DNA from: Monoglobus sp964442605
GTDB taxonomy: Bacteria; Bacillota; Clostridia; Monoglobales; Monoglobaceae
DNA length: 40,309 nucleotides
Reading direction: 5' to 3'
Assembly (NCBI GenBank): GCA_964442605.1
Contig: CAYTZR010000017.1
Coordinates: 1-40,309, forward strand
Below, piece after piece: positions 16,058-25,705 of the stretch (positions are counted from its first letter, which is position 1; every line of letters starts with the position of its first letter). The position numbers were made by a program, and so were the translations under genes. A model generated the notes under the pieces. That model saw nothing but the letters and a program-made list of their open reading frames with translations, did not search any database and was not told the DNA's origin.

Positions 16058-17149
16058 TCACGAGCCATTGAAAGCGCCTTCGTTTTCGTTTTCGAGGCTT
16101 GTGCGCTGCTGTCGCGGCTGCTGCTGCGCGGTGTTGCTTTCCGAGGAAGTCTCGGATGCTCTTTGCCGATTTTGCTCAAGCCGTGCCGCCCTTTGCATGC
16201 GAATTATAGCGTTGATTTGTTTGCTCTGTATTTTAATAGCGTAGATAGCCTTGTTCAGATTGCTTTCGGCTTTGTTCAGCTTATCCTTCTGCGACATCAT
16301 GACAACCATAAGTATAAAGCACAGCAGAGCTAAAATCACAAGCCCGCCGATTAAAATTTTGTTTTCCCTTTGCACCGTTTCGATTATATCGGTGTATTGG
16401 AGTCTGAGGCTGTTTGAATATTGTTCATAGGACTCATCGGCGGAGATTTGGGCGGCGCTCTGTATAACTATATTATCCGTGCTTGCGGGGTCAAAATCAG
16501 CGGTGTCGGAATAAACAACGGAAACGCCTAAGCTTCGCAAAAAATCCACAACCGTACTCATCGGAATAGCCAGAGAAATTCTGTCAGCGTCCTGTACCTT
16601 CATATTGTTTACACCGATTACCTGTCCGGCTTGGTTAAGCAGCGGTCCGCCGCTGTTACCGGGATTGATTGCCGCGTCTGTCTGGATATAGTTAATCCCG
16701 TCTATTTCCCTGTCGATTGTCGAAAGTATGCCGCGGCTTACTGTAAAGTTCAAGCCTTGAGGCGAACCTATGGCGTAAACATCCGTGCCGAGGGGCGGCA
16801 AATCCGTAGTCAGAGGTATAGCGGGAAGGTTTCCGCCTATAACCTCGATAAGGCTTAAATCGTGCGCTTCATCGGAACCCAGCAGCTTGCCCGCCAGCAA
16901 GCTTCCGTCATATGTTTCTATTGTATACCTCGTCGTAGTGTCCACAACGTGATGATTGGTAATCACCATATTTTTGGAGATTGCAAAGCCTGTTCCCATG
17001 GTATTTGACGTATGAACCGCCACAACCGAGCTGCAGGCTTCGTCTATGCTAAAGTCAATGGCATATGCGTTTATCTGCATTATTAAAAGCGCTGTAATGA
17101 TAATCGGGAACACTTTGGCAAAAAATTTTTTTATATAATAAATAATCAC
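16058..17149 (-). CDS. Membrane-anchored trypsin-like (S1C/HtrA-type) serine protease without PDZ
   Basis: A 363-residue protein. Signal peptide or anchor (1-30), then a chymotrypsin-fold protease domain (about 33-215) with the complete triad: H67 in TNHHVV, D97 in AHDLSL, S166 in NPGNSGGPL. A transmembrane helix (about 265-287) and a basic, Gln/Arg-rich coiled-coil tail (about 290-363) follow, in place of the PDZ domain typical of DegP/HtrA. The tail should be cytoplasmic if the signal peptide is cleaved. Start is GTG, with a GGGG site at longer distance. It lies 28 bp after birA and may be cotranscribed with it. Likely role is envelope protein quality control or cleavage of a specific surface target. 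Confidence 0.88.
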   Translation of the reverse strand: MIIYYIKKFFAKVFPIIITALLIMQINAYAIDFSIDEACSSVVAVHTSNTMGTGFAISKNMVITNHHVVDTTTRYTIETYDGSLLAGKLLGSDEAHDLSLIEVIGGNLPAIPLTTDLPPLGTDVYAIGSPQGLNFTVSRGILSTIDREIDGINYIQTDAAINPGNSGGPLLNQAGQVIGVNNMKVQDADRISLAIPMSTVVDFLRSLGVSVVYSDTADFDPASTDNIVIQSAAQISADESYEQYSNSLRLQYTDIIETVQRENKILIGGLVILALLCFILMVVMMSQKDKLNKAESNLNKAIYAIKIQSKQINAIIRMQRAARLEQNRQRASETSSESNTAQQQPRQQRTSLENENEGAFNGS

Positions 17150-17177
17150 TTTGATAAATAACCCCTTTTTTAACCGC

Positions 17178-18167
17178 TTATTCCACGGTTCTTATACTGA
17201 TTTCACCGCCGGTCAGAGTACGTTTTTCGCCGCTGTCGAGCATGACAATCAGTCCGCCGTTTTCGTCTATATCCAAGGCTTCGGCGGTTTCACCCGTATT
17301 TATTATTTTTATTCTCCTGCCGATAACCATAGAACGTTTTTTGTATTCATCTATGTAATCATTTATAACAAGCTTGTTGTCAATGACCGTAAAAAGCCGC
17401 ATAAGGCTGTTTATAATTTCCGCAATCAGTCTGTTCCTGTCGAGCTTGTCCGAAGACGCGCCCATCGAACCGGCAATTTCCATGATTTCACGCGGGAACT
17501 CCTCGGTAAACACATTTACCCCTATGCCGATAACCGCGCTTTCAACCTCACCTGTTTCAAAGTCGGTTACGGCTTCGGTCAATATTCCGCAGATTTTCTT
17601 GTTATTTAGATATACATCGTTCACCCATTTAATTTCGGGTTTCAGCCCCGATACTGCTTCAATTGCCGCGCAGACCGCCACAGACGTCGCGGTTGTCAGC
17701 TTAACCGCCTCGGCTGCACCCATACCCGGACTCAGCAAAAGACTCATGTACGCTCCGGTTCCCACGGGCGAATAGAAGCTGCGCCCGCGTCTGCCGCGCC
17801 CCGCCGTTTGCTCGTTCGCTATAAAAATTTTTTCCAAAGGAGCGCCGCAGCCGTTTTCCGCCGCGTATTGCTTTGCTATGGTATTGGTAGAGGTCACCGA
17901 TTCGAAAAATTCAAGCCTTTCCGCTATAGTCTTATCGTTTAAAAATTCGGTAACAGCTTCCCTTGACAGCACATTGCTCGGTTTCAGGATATATCCGGAA
18001 TTCCGTTTCGCGCTGATTTGGTAGCCTGTCTTCCTGAGACTGTTTACAGCCTTCCAGACGGCGTTGCGAGATACTCCGGCAAGGGCTGCCAAGTCTTCGC
18101 CCGAAACAGGGCTGCTTTCATTTTTTCTCAGTATTTCCAGTACCTTTGATTTTGTGCTCTGCTTCAT
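17178..18167 (-). CDS. birA: Biotin-protein ligase / biotin operon repressor
   Basis: A 329-residue bifunctional BirA. Residues 1-65 form a winged helix (SGEDLAALAGVSRNAVWKAVNSLRK split around 20-45), so it can bind DNA as well as ligate biotin. The catalytic domain contains the biotinyl-AMP loop GRGRRGRSFYSPVGTGAYMS, 'KWVNDVYLNNKKICGILTE' and 'VIGIGVNV', then a small C-terminal SH3-like domain. It activates biotin with ATP and transfers it to carboxylase subunits. Its ATG overlaps the dnaE stop codon by one base (TAATG), implying translational coupling. Confidence 0.95.
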   Translation of the reverse strand: MKQSTKSKVLEILRKNESSPVSGEDLAALAGVSRNAVWKAVNSLRKTGYQISAKRNSGYILKPSNVLSREAVTEFLNDKTIAERLEFFESVTSTNTIAKQYAAENGCGAPLEKIFIANEQTAGRGRRGRSFYSPVGTGAYMSLLLSPGMGAAEAVKLTTATSVAVCAAIEAVSGLKPEIKWVNDVYLNNKKICGILTEAVTDFETGEVESAVIGIGVNVFTEEFPREIMEIAGSMGASSDKLDRNRLIAEIINSLMRLFTVIDNKLVINDYIDEYKKRSMVIGRRIKIINTGETAEALDIDENGGLIVMLDSGEKRTLTGGEISIRTVE

Positions 18168-21100
18168 TACTTTATCACCGTCTTTACGTTATTTTCCCCG
18201 AAGAGATTTTTTAAAACTTCTATTCTGTTGTCGTTTAAGTCTATGCTTGATTGTGCCATCAATGTTTTCTTGGTATCCTCAAAGTAAACATATATTCTCG
18301 CCGAACCCTTTGCGCCTCTCAGCGCTTGCTTTATCTTGTTTAAATCATTCGTATTTTTGGTTTTAAGCCTTATATAAAGCTTTTCGCTCCTGAGCGGTTC
18401 AACGCTCCGCACTCTGACCTTAGGCGGCTGATCATCGCCGATATCAAGCTCGCCCTTGATGAGCACGATTTTATCCTTTTCAAGCAGATTGTCATAGGCT
18501 CGTACACCGTTTGGAAAAACCAGACACTCTATAGTTCCCGTTAAATCCTCAAGGTTTATATACTTCATAATTTCATCGCGCTTTGTGCGTCTTACGCGCA
18601 CACTTGAAATTATACCAATCATTTCCACATAGGTATCGGGAGCAAATTCGCCGTTTTCGTTTTCAAGCACGCTCAGCACGGTTGTTATGCCGGCGCTGAA
18701 TTGCATATCCCTGTAAACGTCTAAGGGGTGTCCGGATACATACATACCTATACTTTCCTTTTCCATGGCGAGTATATTAGCTTTCGGAAGCTCGTTTCTG
18801 TCCGGAAAGTTGTCCGTGTTTGAGCTGAGCTTGATTTCATCCGCCATATCAAGCAGACTTATCTGACCGGGCATTTCGTTTTTAGCCGTTGCGGCGATTT
18901 TATCCATAAGAGCCTCGTATTCATAAAGGAGTACGCTGCGTTTCAGCCCCATGCTGTCAAAGGCTCCGCATTTTATAAGGTTTTCGACAACCCGCTTGTT
19001 AACCCCTTTGCCCGACATTCTTTGGCAAAAATCGGTAAACGACACAAATGCGCCGTGCGTAACGCGTTCATTCTCGATTTCCTCAACAACGCCTTCGCCG
19101 GCGTTTTTGATTGCGCCCAGTCCGAACACGATTTCATTTCCGACGGCGGTAAACGCGCTGCCGCTCCGGTTTATATCAGGGGGAATGATGTTTATACCCT
19201 CTTTTTTCGCAATCATAATATATTTGGTTATTCGCCCACCGCTGTCAATAAATGAGTTGAGCAGCGCGGAGAAAAATTCGGACGGGTAGTAGTACTTCAG
19301 CCACGCGGTCTGGTACGCGACAACAGCGTATGCCGCCGCGTGGGATTTGTTAAAGGCGTATGAGGCGAAGTCCATCATCTCGTCAAATATGGATGTCGCC
19401 GTATCTCGGTCTATACCGCGCTCCACCGCGCCGTTTACAAACGCGGTTTTTTCCTCTGCCATCACGTCCGCTTTTTTCTTACTCATTGCACGTCGTACAA
19501 GGTCGGCTCTGCCAAGCGAATAGCCGCCCAGCTCCCGTACTATCTGCATAACCTGCTCCTGATACACAATACAGCCGTATGTTACGTTTAAAATAGGTTC
19601 CAGCATCGGGTGCTTATATGTGATGTTTTCGGGATTGTTCTTGTTGGTGATATATTTCGGTATCGAGTCCATAGGACCCGGGCGGTAAAGTGAAATTCCG
19701 GCAATAATATCCTCCAGACTTGACGGCTTGAGCTCGGTCATAAACCGCTTCATGCCTGTGCTTTCAAGCTGGAATACACCGTCGCTGCTGCCTGAGCCTA
19801 TCATTCGGTACACGTTTTCGTCATCAAATGAAATATGGTCAATATCTATTTTTATATTATGGTTTTTCTCCGCCGCGTTTACCGCGTCGCGTATCACCGT
19901 AAGCGTCCTCAATCCCAAAAAATCCATTTTGAGCAGTCCGAGACGCTCAATGGTTGTCATCGGAAATTGAGTTGTTATTACATCGTCATTTTTCTGGAGC
20001 GGAACATAGTTATAAACCGGCTCTTTGGTTATAACCACTCCGGCGGCGTGAGTGGAGGCATGTCTCGGCAAGCCCTCAATCTCCTTTGCGGTGTCGATTA
20101 ACCTTTTTATGTTTGGATCTTGATCGTACATCTGTTTGAGGCGCGGACTTAGCTTAAGCGCCTTATCAAGCGTCATGTGCAGCTCAAACGGTATCTGCTT
20201 TGCCACCGCGTCCACGGAGGCGTAAGAGAGGTTTAAGGCTCTGCCCACATCACGTACCGCCTGCCGTGCCGCCATCGTTCCGAAGGTGATTATCTGGCAT
20301 ACACGGTCGCTGCCGTATTTTCGGTTTACATAATCAATTACCTCTTGCCTGCGTTCATAGCAGAAGTCTACATCTATATCGGGCATGCTGACTCTTTCGG
20401 GGTTTAAAAATCTTTCAAAAATAAGGTCGTATTTGATAGGGTCAACATTTGTGATTGAAAGACAATAGGAAACAACGCTGCCCGCCGCGCTGCCTCTGCC
20501 GGGTCCCACCATTATTCCGTTGTCTCTCGCGTATTTTATAAAGTCACGGACAATCAGAAAGTAATCAACGTATCCCATGGTCTTTATTGTATCAAGCTCA
20601 TAGCACAGCCTTTTGTAAACAGGGCTTTCATTGCTGAGCGGCTCGTCCGGATAGCGAAACGAAAAGCCCTCGCGGCAAAGCTCGTCCAAATATTCCTCCG
20701 CTGTTTTGCCGCCGGGTACGTCAAATTCAGGCAAATGCAGCTTCCCGAACTCAATATCGACATTGCACATGTCGGCTATCCTCGCGGTGTTCCGCACCGC
20801 TTCCGGAATGTAAGAGAACAGTTCAGCCATCTCATCGCCCGATTTTACATAAAGCTCTGATGACTCCATTTTAAATCTGTCGGCATCGTCAACGGTTTTC
20901 CCCATTTGGACACACATAAGTATATCCTGAAACTCCGCGTCCTCTTTTTTTACATAATGTATATCGTTGGTGCAAACAAGCTCCAGATTTAACTGCCGCG
21001 CCAGCTTTATAAGACCGCTGTTCAGCTTTTTCTGCTCATAAAGACCGTGATCCTGAACCTCAACAAAAAAGTTGCCGCGTCCGAAAATATCTATCAGGGT

Positions 21101-21583
21101 TTCGGCAGCCTCGACAGCCTTGTCGTAATCTCCGGCGATTATTCTTTGCGACAAGGGTCCGAACATACAGCCGCTAAGCGCGATAATTCCGTCACTGTAT
21201 TCGCGCAGCAGGTCATAATCCACCCTCGGCTTGTAGTAAAAGCCTTCTATAAAGCCCATTGACACAATTTTCATCAAATTTTTATAGCCTTTGTTGTTTT
21301 TGGCTATAAGAATAAGGTGGTAACGCTTGCTGTCCAGCTCATATACCTTGTCAAATCTTGTACGCTCGGCAATATATACCTCACAGCCAAGCAGAGGCTT
21401 TATTCCTACTTTTTTGGCATACTCATAAAACTCGATCACGCCGTACATATTACCGTGATCGGTTATTGCCATAGCGGTCTGCCCCAGCTCCTTCGCGCGG
21501 TCAAGAATTTTCGGTATCGTTCCCTGACCGTCAAGCAGACTGTACGCCGTATGTGTATGCAGATGCACAAATTCAGTCGGCAA
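18167..21583 (-). CDS. dnaE: DNA polymerase III alpha subunit, DnaE type
   Basis: A 1138-residue replicative polymerase subunit. N-terminal PHP domain (HLHTHTAYSLLDGQGTI), then the C-family polymerase core with GPGRGSAAGSVVSYCL and the catalytic PDIDVDF motif, the thumb and fingers (FNKSHAAAYAVVAYQTAWLK), a helix-hairpin-helix region (GVNKRVVENLIKCGAFDS) and an OB fold near the C-terminus (VEMIGIISSVRVRRTKRD). No 3'-5' exonuclease domain is present, which separates it from PolC. The start is TTG, supported by AGGAGG with a 7-bp spacing and the fact that the PHP motif begins at residue 8. It leads an operon with birA. Confidence 0.96.
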   Translation of the reverse strand: MPTEFVHLHTHTAYSLLDGQGTIPKILDRAKELGQTAMAITDHGNMYGVIEFYEYAKKVGIKPLLGCEVYIAERTRFDKVYELDSKRYHLILIAKNNKGYKNLMKIVSMGFIEGFYYKPRVDYDLLREYSDGIIALSGCMFGPLSQRIIAGDYDKAVEAAETLIDIFGRGNFFVEVQDHGLYEQKKLNSGLIKLARQLNLELVCTNDIHYVKKEDAEFQDILMCVQMGKTVDDADRFKMESSELYVKSGDEMAELFSYIPEAVRNTARIADMCNVDIEFGKLHLPEFDVPGGKTAEEYLDELCREGFSFRYPDEPLSNESPVYKRLCYELDTIKTMGYVDYFLIVRDFIKYARDNGIMVGPGRGSAAGSVVSYCLSITNVDPIKYDLIFERFLNPERVSMPDIDVDFCYERRQEVIDYVNRKYGSDRVCQIITFGTMAARQAVRDVGRALNLSYASVDAVAKQIPFELHMTLDKALKLSPRLKQMYDQDPNIKRLIDTAKEIEGLPRHASTHAAGVVITKEPVYNYVPLQKNDDVITTQFPMTTIERLGLLKMDFLGLRTLTVIRDAVNAAEKNHNIKIDIDHISFDDENVYRMIGSGSSDGVFQLESTGMKRFMTELKPSSLEDIIAGISLYRPGPMDSIPKYITNKNNPENITYKHPMLEPILNVTYGCIVYQEQVMQIVRELGGYSLGRADLVRRAMSKKKADVMAEEKTAFVNGAVERGIDRDTATSIFDEMMDFASYAFNKSHAAAYAVVAYQTAWLKYYYPSEFFSALLNSFIDSGGRITKYIMIAKKEGINIIPPDINRSGSAFTAVGNEIVFGLGAIKNAGEGVVEEIENERVTHGAFVSFTDFCQRMSGKGVNKRVVENLIKCGAFDSMGLKRSVLLYEYEALMDKIAATAKNEMPGQISLLDMADEIKLSSNTDNFPDRNELPKANILAMEKESIGMYVSGHPLDVYRDMQFSAGITTVLSVLENENGEFAPDTYVEMIGIISSVRVRRTKRDEIMKYINLEDLTGTIECLVFPNGVRAYDNLLEKDKIVLIKGELDIGDDQPPKVRVRSVEPLRSEKLYIRLKTKNTNDLNKIKQALRGAKGSARIYVYFEDTKKTLMAQSSIDLNDNRIEVLKNLFGENNVKTVIK

Positions 21584-21616
21584 AGCGGTTTCCTCCTAAA
21601 ATAAAATATATATATT

Positions 21617-21645
21617 AGTATATCATTTCACTTAATTTATGTCAA
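21617..21645 (-). promoter_or_regulatory. dnaE promoter
   Basis: Minus-strand TTGACA (21640-21645) and TATACT (21617-21622) with a 17-bp spacer, about 25 nt upstream of the ribosome site. Confidence 0.75.
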
Positions 21646-21758
21646 CGGATTTAAGAAATCGGCAAACGTATTCGCGGTTTCATAACTAATTTTTAACACT
21701 TAAACAACGCTTTGCTTTTTTTGAAATGCATATTTGTTAAACTTTTTACAAATTCGGG

Positions 21759-21787
21759 TTGACGATTTTTGTTTTTAGATATATAAT
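21759..21787 (+). promoter_or_regulatory. serC-serA promoter
   Basis: TTGACG (21759-21764), 17-bp spacer, TATAAT (21782-21787). Leader of about 70 nt with no recognisable riboswitch or T-box. Confidence 0.8.
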
Positions 21788-21863
21788 ATTAAAGTTGAAT
21801 ATTTTGTCTGTTGTTTTTACGTAAAATAATTTTAAAGTATATATATAAGTGGAGGAAAAAATT

Positions 21864-22946
21864 ATGAGTAGAGTTTACAATTTTTCGGCGGGTCCGTCTA
21901 TGCTGCCCGTAGAGGTTCTCAAAAAGGCGCAGGATGAGATGCTTGATATGGGCGGCAGCGGTCAGTCCGTTATGGAAATGAGTCACCGCAGCAGCGAGTA
22001 TAAGGCAATTATCGATAAGGCTGAGGCGACATTCCGAGAGATTATGAATGTTCCGGATAATTACAAGGTGCTGTTTTTGCAGGGCGGCGCGTCAACTCAG
22101 TTTGCAATGGTTCCGCTTAATCTCGGAAATAAGTCAAAGACTGCCGATTACGTTACCACAGGTCAGTGGGCAAAAAAGGCTTTAGCTGAGGCGAAGCGCT
22201 TTATTACAGCCAATGAAATCGCATCGAGCGCGGACAAGACGTTTTCTTATTTGCCCGAGGTTGATAAGAGCATGCTGACGGACGGTGCCGATTACGTTCA
22301 TATTACCTATAACAACACAATTTACGGTACGCACTACAATACATTCCCTGATTTTGGCGACAGAACAGTTGTTACGGATATGTCGTCATGTATTCTGTCT
22401 GAGGAGGTTGACTTTACAAAGTTCGGTCTTGTTTACGCGGGTGCGCAGAAGAATATGGGACCTGCCGGTGTAACGGTCGTTGTTGTACGCGAGGATCTTA
22501 TCGGAAACGCCGCGGATATCACGCCTATTATGCTGAACTATGAAACTCACGCAAGCAACGGTTCCATGTATAACACACCGCCGACATATGGTATTTATAT
22601 CTGCGGTCTTGTGTTCGAGTGGATCAAGAACATGGGCGGCGTAAAGGTTATGCACGAAAAGAATGTTGAAAAGGCAAAAATTCTGTATGACTTTTTAGAT
22701 AACTCAAAGATGTTCAAGGGTACTGTTGTACCGAAGGATCGTTCGCTTATGAATGTTCCGTTTGTAACAGACAGCGATGAGCTTAACGCTAAGTTTGTCG
22801 CGGAATCAAAGGCTCAAGGCTTTGTAAACCTTAAGGGACACAGAACAGTCGGCGGAATGAGAGCCAGCATCTACAACGCGATGCCGCTTGAGGGCGTAAA
22901 GGCTTTGGTTGACTTCATGACTAAGTTTGAAAAGGAGAATTCATAA
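21864..22946 (+). CDS. serC: Phosphoserine aminotransferase
   Basis: A 360-residue PLP enzyme that converts 3-phosphohydroxypyruvate and glutamate to phosphoserine. It opens with VYNFSAGPSMLPVEVL, has 'MSHRSSEYKAII', 'FLQGGASTQFAMVP' and the PLP-lysine segment 'YAGAQKNMGPAGVTVV', and ends 'GGMRASIYNAMPLEGVKALVDFM'. An in-frame GTG at 21849 would include the GGAGG site (21851-21855) inside the gene, so the ATG at 21864, 8 bp after that site, is chosen. The stop overlaps the serA start by one base. Confidence 0.97.
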   Translation: MSRVYNFSAGPSMLPVEVLKKAQDEMLDMGGSGQSVMEMSHRSSEYKAIIDKAEATFREIMNVPDNYKVLFLQGGASTQFAMVPLNLGNKSKTADYVTTGQWAKKALAEAKRFITANEIASSADKTFSYLPEVDKSMLTDGADYVHITYNNTIYGTHYNTFPDFGDRTVVTDMSSCILSEEVDFTKFGLVYAGAQKNMGPAGVTVVVVREDLIGNAADITPIMLNYETHASNGSMYNTPPTYGIYICGLVFEWIKNMGGVKVMHEKNVEKAKILYDFLDNSKMFKGTVVPKDRSLMNVPFVTDSDELNAKFVAESKAQGFVNLKGHRTVGGMRASIYNAMPLEGVKALVDFMTKFEKENS

Positions 22947-24106
22947 TGTACAAGATTAAAACACTAAACAAGATTTCCAAAAAGGGTTTGGGCGTTCTCG
23001 GCAATAACTATGACGTGTCCGATGAATGTGAAAATCCGGACGGTATCATTTTGAGAAGCTTTAAAATGCACGACATGGAGCTTCCGGCAAGTCTTAAGGC
23101 TGTGGCGAGAGCAGGCGCGGGCGTAAATAATATCCCGCTTGACAAATGCAGCGAAAAGGGTATAGTTGTGTTTAATACCCCCGGTGCGAACGCGAACGCG
23201 GTTAAGGAGCTTGTTATCTGTGCGCTTTTGCTTTCATCAAGAAAAGTTGTTCAGGGTATAAACTGGGCAAAGACACTGAAGGATGAGGGCGAGCAAGCCG
23301 GAGCTTTGGTTGAAAAGGGCAAGTCAAACTTTGTCGGTCCCGAAATCGCCGGTAAGACGCTGGGTGTTGTAGGTCTCGGCGCAATCGGTGTAAAGGTTGC
23401 AAACGCGGCTCATCACCTCGGAATGAACGTTGTAGGATACGATCCGTATCTTTCGGTTGATTCGGCTTGGCATTTGACGAGATTTGCTGAAAAGGCAACC
23501 AGCTTTGACGAGCTTTTGGCACAGTCTGATTATATCACGATTCATGTACCGGCGCTGCCTTCGACAAAGGGTATGTTTGATTCCGAGGCTTTTGCCAAGA
23601 TGAAGAAGGGTGCGAGACTTTTAAACTTCTCACGCGATACCTTGGTTGATATTGACGATGTTCAAGCAGCATTGGCTGACGGCACGGTTTCATGTTATGT
23701 GACGGACTTTGCAACAGCAGAGCTGCTTAATAACGACAATGTAATATGCATGCCTCACTTAGGCGCTTCGACTCCCGAAAGCGAGGAGAACTGCGCGGTT
23801 ATGGCATCTGAGGAAATCAAGGACTTCTTGGAAAACGGCAATATAAGAAACAGTGTCAACTATCCCGCGTGCGATATGGGCGCAAAAACGGGAGAGCGTT
23901 TGACAATTGCTCATAAGAACGTTCCGAATGTGCTCAAGCATATCACAGATCTTATCGCGGCAAAAGGTGTTAACATTGATAATATGCTGAACAAAAGCCG
24001 CGGTGACTACGCATATACAATGCTTGATTTAAAGGATAAAATAGATCCCGCAATCGAAAAGGAAATAGAAGCGATTGACGGTGTAATTAAGGTTACTATA
24101 CTTTAA
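22946..24106 (+). CDS. serA: D-3-phosphoglycerate dehydrogenase, short ACT-containing form
   Basis: A 386-residue enzyme for the first step of serine synthesis. NAD-binding motif 'GVVGLGAIGVKVANAAHHLG', catalytic Arg in 'NFSRDTLVD' and His in 'CMPHLGAST', then a C-terminal ACT domain (about 315-386) beginning 'RLTIAHKNVPNVLKHI' that may bind serine for feedback control. It lacks the intervening domain of long SerA forms. In 'VTDFATAELL' the usual Pro-Glu of the 'FPxEP' segment is replaced, as in other short SerA relatives. It is coupled to serC by a TAATG overlap. The third pathway enzyme, SerB, is not nearby. Confidence 0.93.
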   Translation: MYKIKTLNKISKKGLGVLGNNYDVSDECENPDGIILRSFKMHDMELPASLKAVARAGAGVNNIPLDKCSEKGIVVFNTPGANANAVKELVICALLLSSRKVVQGINWAKTLKDEGEQAGALVEKGKSNFVGPEIAGKTLGVVGLGAIGVKVANAAHHLGMNVVGYDPYLSVDSAWHLTRFAEKATSFDELLAQSDYITIHVPALPSTKGMFDSEAFAKMKKGARLLNFSRDTLVDIDDVQAALADGTVSCYVTDFATAELLNNDNVICMPHLGASTPESEENCAVMASEEIKDFLENGNIRNSVNYPACDMGAKTGERLTIAHKNVPNVLKHITDLIAAKGVNIDNMLNKSRGDYAYTMLDLKDKIDPAIEKEIEAIDGVIKVTIL

Positions 24107-24139
24107 TATTGTTTTAAATCAAATACAGCGATTTGTGAC

Positions 24140-24470
24140 GCAGTATAACTGATGATTGCGCATTTTATGTGAGGAAAGTCCGAGCTCCATAGGGCAGAGT
24201 GCAAGCTAACGGCTTGTGGAGGCGACTCTAAGGATAGTGCAACAGAAATATACCGCCTGTTATTGAAGCAGGTAAGGGTGGAAAGGCGAGGTAAGAGCTC
24301 ACCCGGCGATATGGCGACTTATCGGCGATGTAAACCCCACTCGGAGCAACACCTGAATCGAAGATTAAGCCGGCCCGGCGCCTTCGGAGATTGGTGGCTT
24401 GAGGCGTATGGCGACATGCGTTCGAGATAGATAATCATCTGATACAGAACTCGGCTTATGTTATACTCGT
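24140..24470 (+). ncRNA. rnpB: RNase P RNA, apparently class A
   Basis: Conserved elements in order: GAGGAAAGTCCGAGCTCC (24171-24188), CAGAAATATACCGCC region, GGTAAGGGTGGAAAGGCGAGG, TAAACCCCACTCGGAGCAA, and the 3' ACAGAACTCGGCTTA. P1 is formed by AGTATAAC (24142-24149) with GTTATACT (24460-24467), which fixes the ends to within a few bases. This ribozyme removes 5' leaders from tRNA precursors. It follows serA by about 35 bp and precedes a strong terminator. Confidence 0.95.
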
Positions 24471-24485
24471 ATCAAATAATATATT

Positions 24486-24513
24486 AAACTCCCTCTGAAT
24501 TGAGGGAGTTTTG
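24486..24513 (+). terminator. Terminator after rnpB
   Basis: AACTCCCTC (24487-24495) pairs perfectly with GAGGGAGTT (24502-24510) across a 6-nt loop, followed by TTG. The T tract is short, but the stem is strong. Confidence 0.8.
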
Positions 24514-24515
24514 TA

Positions 24516-24544
24516 TTGACTTTTATCTTATTTGAATGTATAAT
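24516..24544 (+). promoter_or_regulatory. Promoter of the SH3-protein/amidase operon
   Basis: TTGACT (24516-24521), 17-bp spacer, TATAAT (24539-24544), beginning immediately after the rnpB terminator. Confidence 0.8.
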
Positions 24545-24575
24545 AGTATAAGAAATACATTGGGGGTGTTATGTT

Positions 24576-25703
24576 ATGAGTGACAATAGGAAAAATAACA
24601 TTACAAATACGCAGGATTTTGATATAAATCCGAATAACTATCAGAATATAAATAATCAAAACGGCTATGATCCAAATCAATATAATCAGAACGGCTATAA
24701 TCAGAACGGCTATAATCAGAACGGTTATAACCAGAACGGTTACGGACAAAATAGTTACGGACAGAACGGTTACGGACAGAACAATTATGGAAAAAACGGT
24801 TACGGAATGCCGCCGTATCCGCCGAAAAAGAACAGCAATACAGGTCTTATTGTTGCAATATCCGTGCTTGCGGCGGTTATTGTTATCGGCGTACTGAGCC
24901 TTGTCTTGCTTCTGACCGGAGTTGTGGATTTTGGCAGGACAAACAACGAAACCGATATAGCGGCTGTGGAAGAGGTTGTGCCGACTGCGGAGCCGACTGC
25001 CGAGCCGGTTCAAGAGCCTGCGCAGGCGCCGATTGAGAATAATGTTGTAAGCAAGTATGTTTACGTGGCGAATGTAAAGAATTCCATCTACTTCAGAAGC
25101 GAGCCATCGGTAAATGACAGTAATATAATCTGTGAAATTCCTTTGGGAACTCAGGTGGGATTTATCGAAAACGCCAATTCGGTGTTCGCGAAGATTAATT
25201 ATAACGGTCAAATCGGTTACGCAAAGCAGCAGTACCTCTCCGATTCAAAGCCGTATATATCCTCGAATAATACAGTAACTTCATATAAGTATGTCGCGAA
25301 TGTTAAAAATTCGATTTATTTCCGCAGTGCGCCATCGGAAAACGACAGTAATATAATCTGTGAAATTCCCTTGGGAACTCAGGTGGGATTTATTGAGACG
25401 GTTGACGGCGTATTTTCTAAAATAAGCTATAACGGGCAGACGGGCTACGTAAAAAGTCAGTATCTGTCATCAAGCAGACCGAGCTCGTCAAGCTCCGGCG
25501 GCTCGACTATGACGGTTGTGAATGTAAACTATGCGATTTATCTGAGGAGTACGCCGTCGGAGTCCTCGGACAGTAATATAATCATGGAAATTCCGGTTGG
25601 GGCAAAGGTTACTTATTTGGGTACTCCCAACAGCACATTTTATAAAATTTCTTACGGAGGCACGGTTGGGTATTCAAAGCAGATATACCTTTCGTTTGAT
25701 TGA
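24576..25703 (+). CDS. Membrane protein with Asn/Gln/Gly/Tyr-rich tail and three SH3b domains
   Basis: A 375-residue type II-like membrane protein. The cytoplasmic N-terminus (1-80) is a low-complexity chain of NQNGY and GQNGY units. A transmembrane helix spans about 89-114. An acidic, Pro-rich linker (about 125-160, PTAEPTAEPVQEP) leads to three bacterial SH3 domains (about 163-231, 240-300, 312-375), each with the pattern 'IYxRSxPSxxDSNII' and 'GYxKxxYLS'. The first two are nearly identical and point to recent duplication. SH3b domains commonly bind peptidoglycan. The amidase gene starts 2 bp after the stop, so the two probably act together on the cell wall. No enzyme domain is visible here. 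Confidence 0.85.
   Translation: MSDNRKNNITNTQDFDINPNNYQNINNQNGYDPNQYNQNGYNQNGYNQNGYNQNGYGQNSYGQNGYGQNNYGKNGYGMPPYPPKKNSNTGLIVAISVLAAVIVIGVLSLVLLLTGVVDFGRTNNETDIAAVEEVVPTAEPTAEPVQEPAQAPIENNVVSKYVYVANVKNSIYFRSEPSVNDSNIICEIPLGTQVGFIENANSVFAKINYNGQIGYAKQQYLSDSKPYISSNNTVTSYKYVANVKNSIYFRSAPSENDSNIICEIPLGTQVGFIETVDGVFSKISYNGQTGYVKSQYLSSSRPSSSSSGGSTMTVVNVNYAIYLRSTPSESSDSNIIMEIPVGAKVTYLGTPNSTFYKISYGGTVGYSKQIYLSFD
24667..24800 (+). repeat. 15-bp coding repeats for NQNGY units
   Basis: About seven to eight units related to AATCAGAACGGCTAT, with silent changes and a switch to GGACAGAACGGTTAC in the second half. They code for the low-complexity tail of the SH3b protein. Confidence 0.85.
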
Positions 25704-25705
25704 TT

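Noticed and set aside
24528..25211. 227-codon frame on the minus strand opposite the SH3b protein
   Set aside because: It is the mirror of the NQNGY-coding repeat and produces a monotonous Ile/Val/Leu chain; it lacks a ribosome site and family resemblance.
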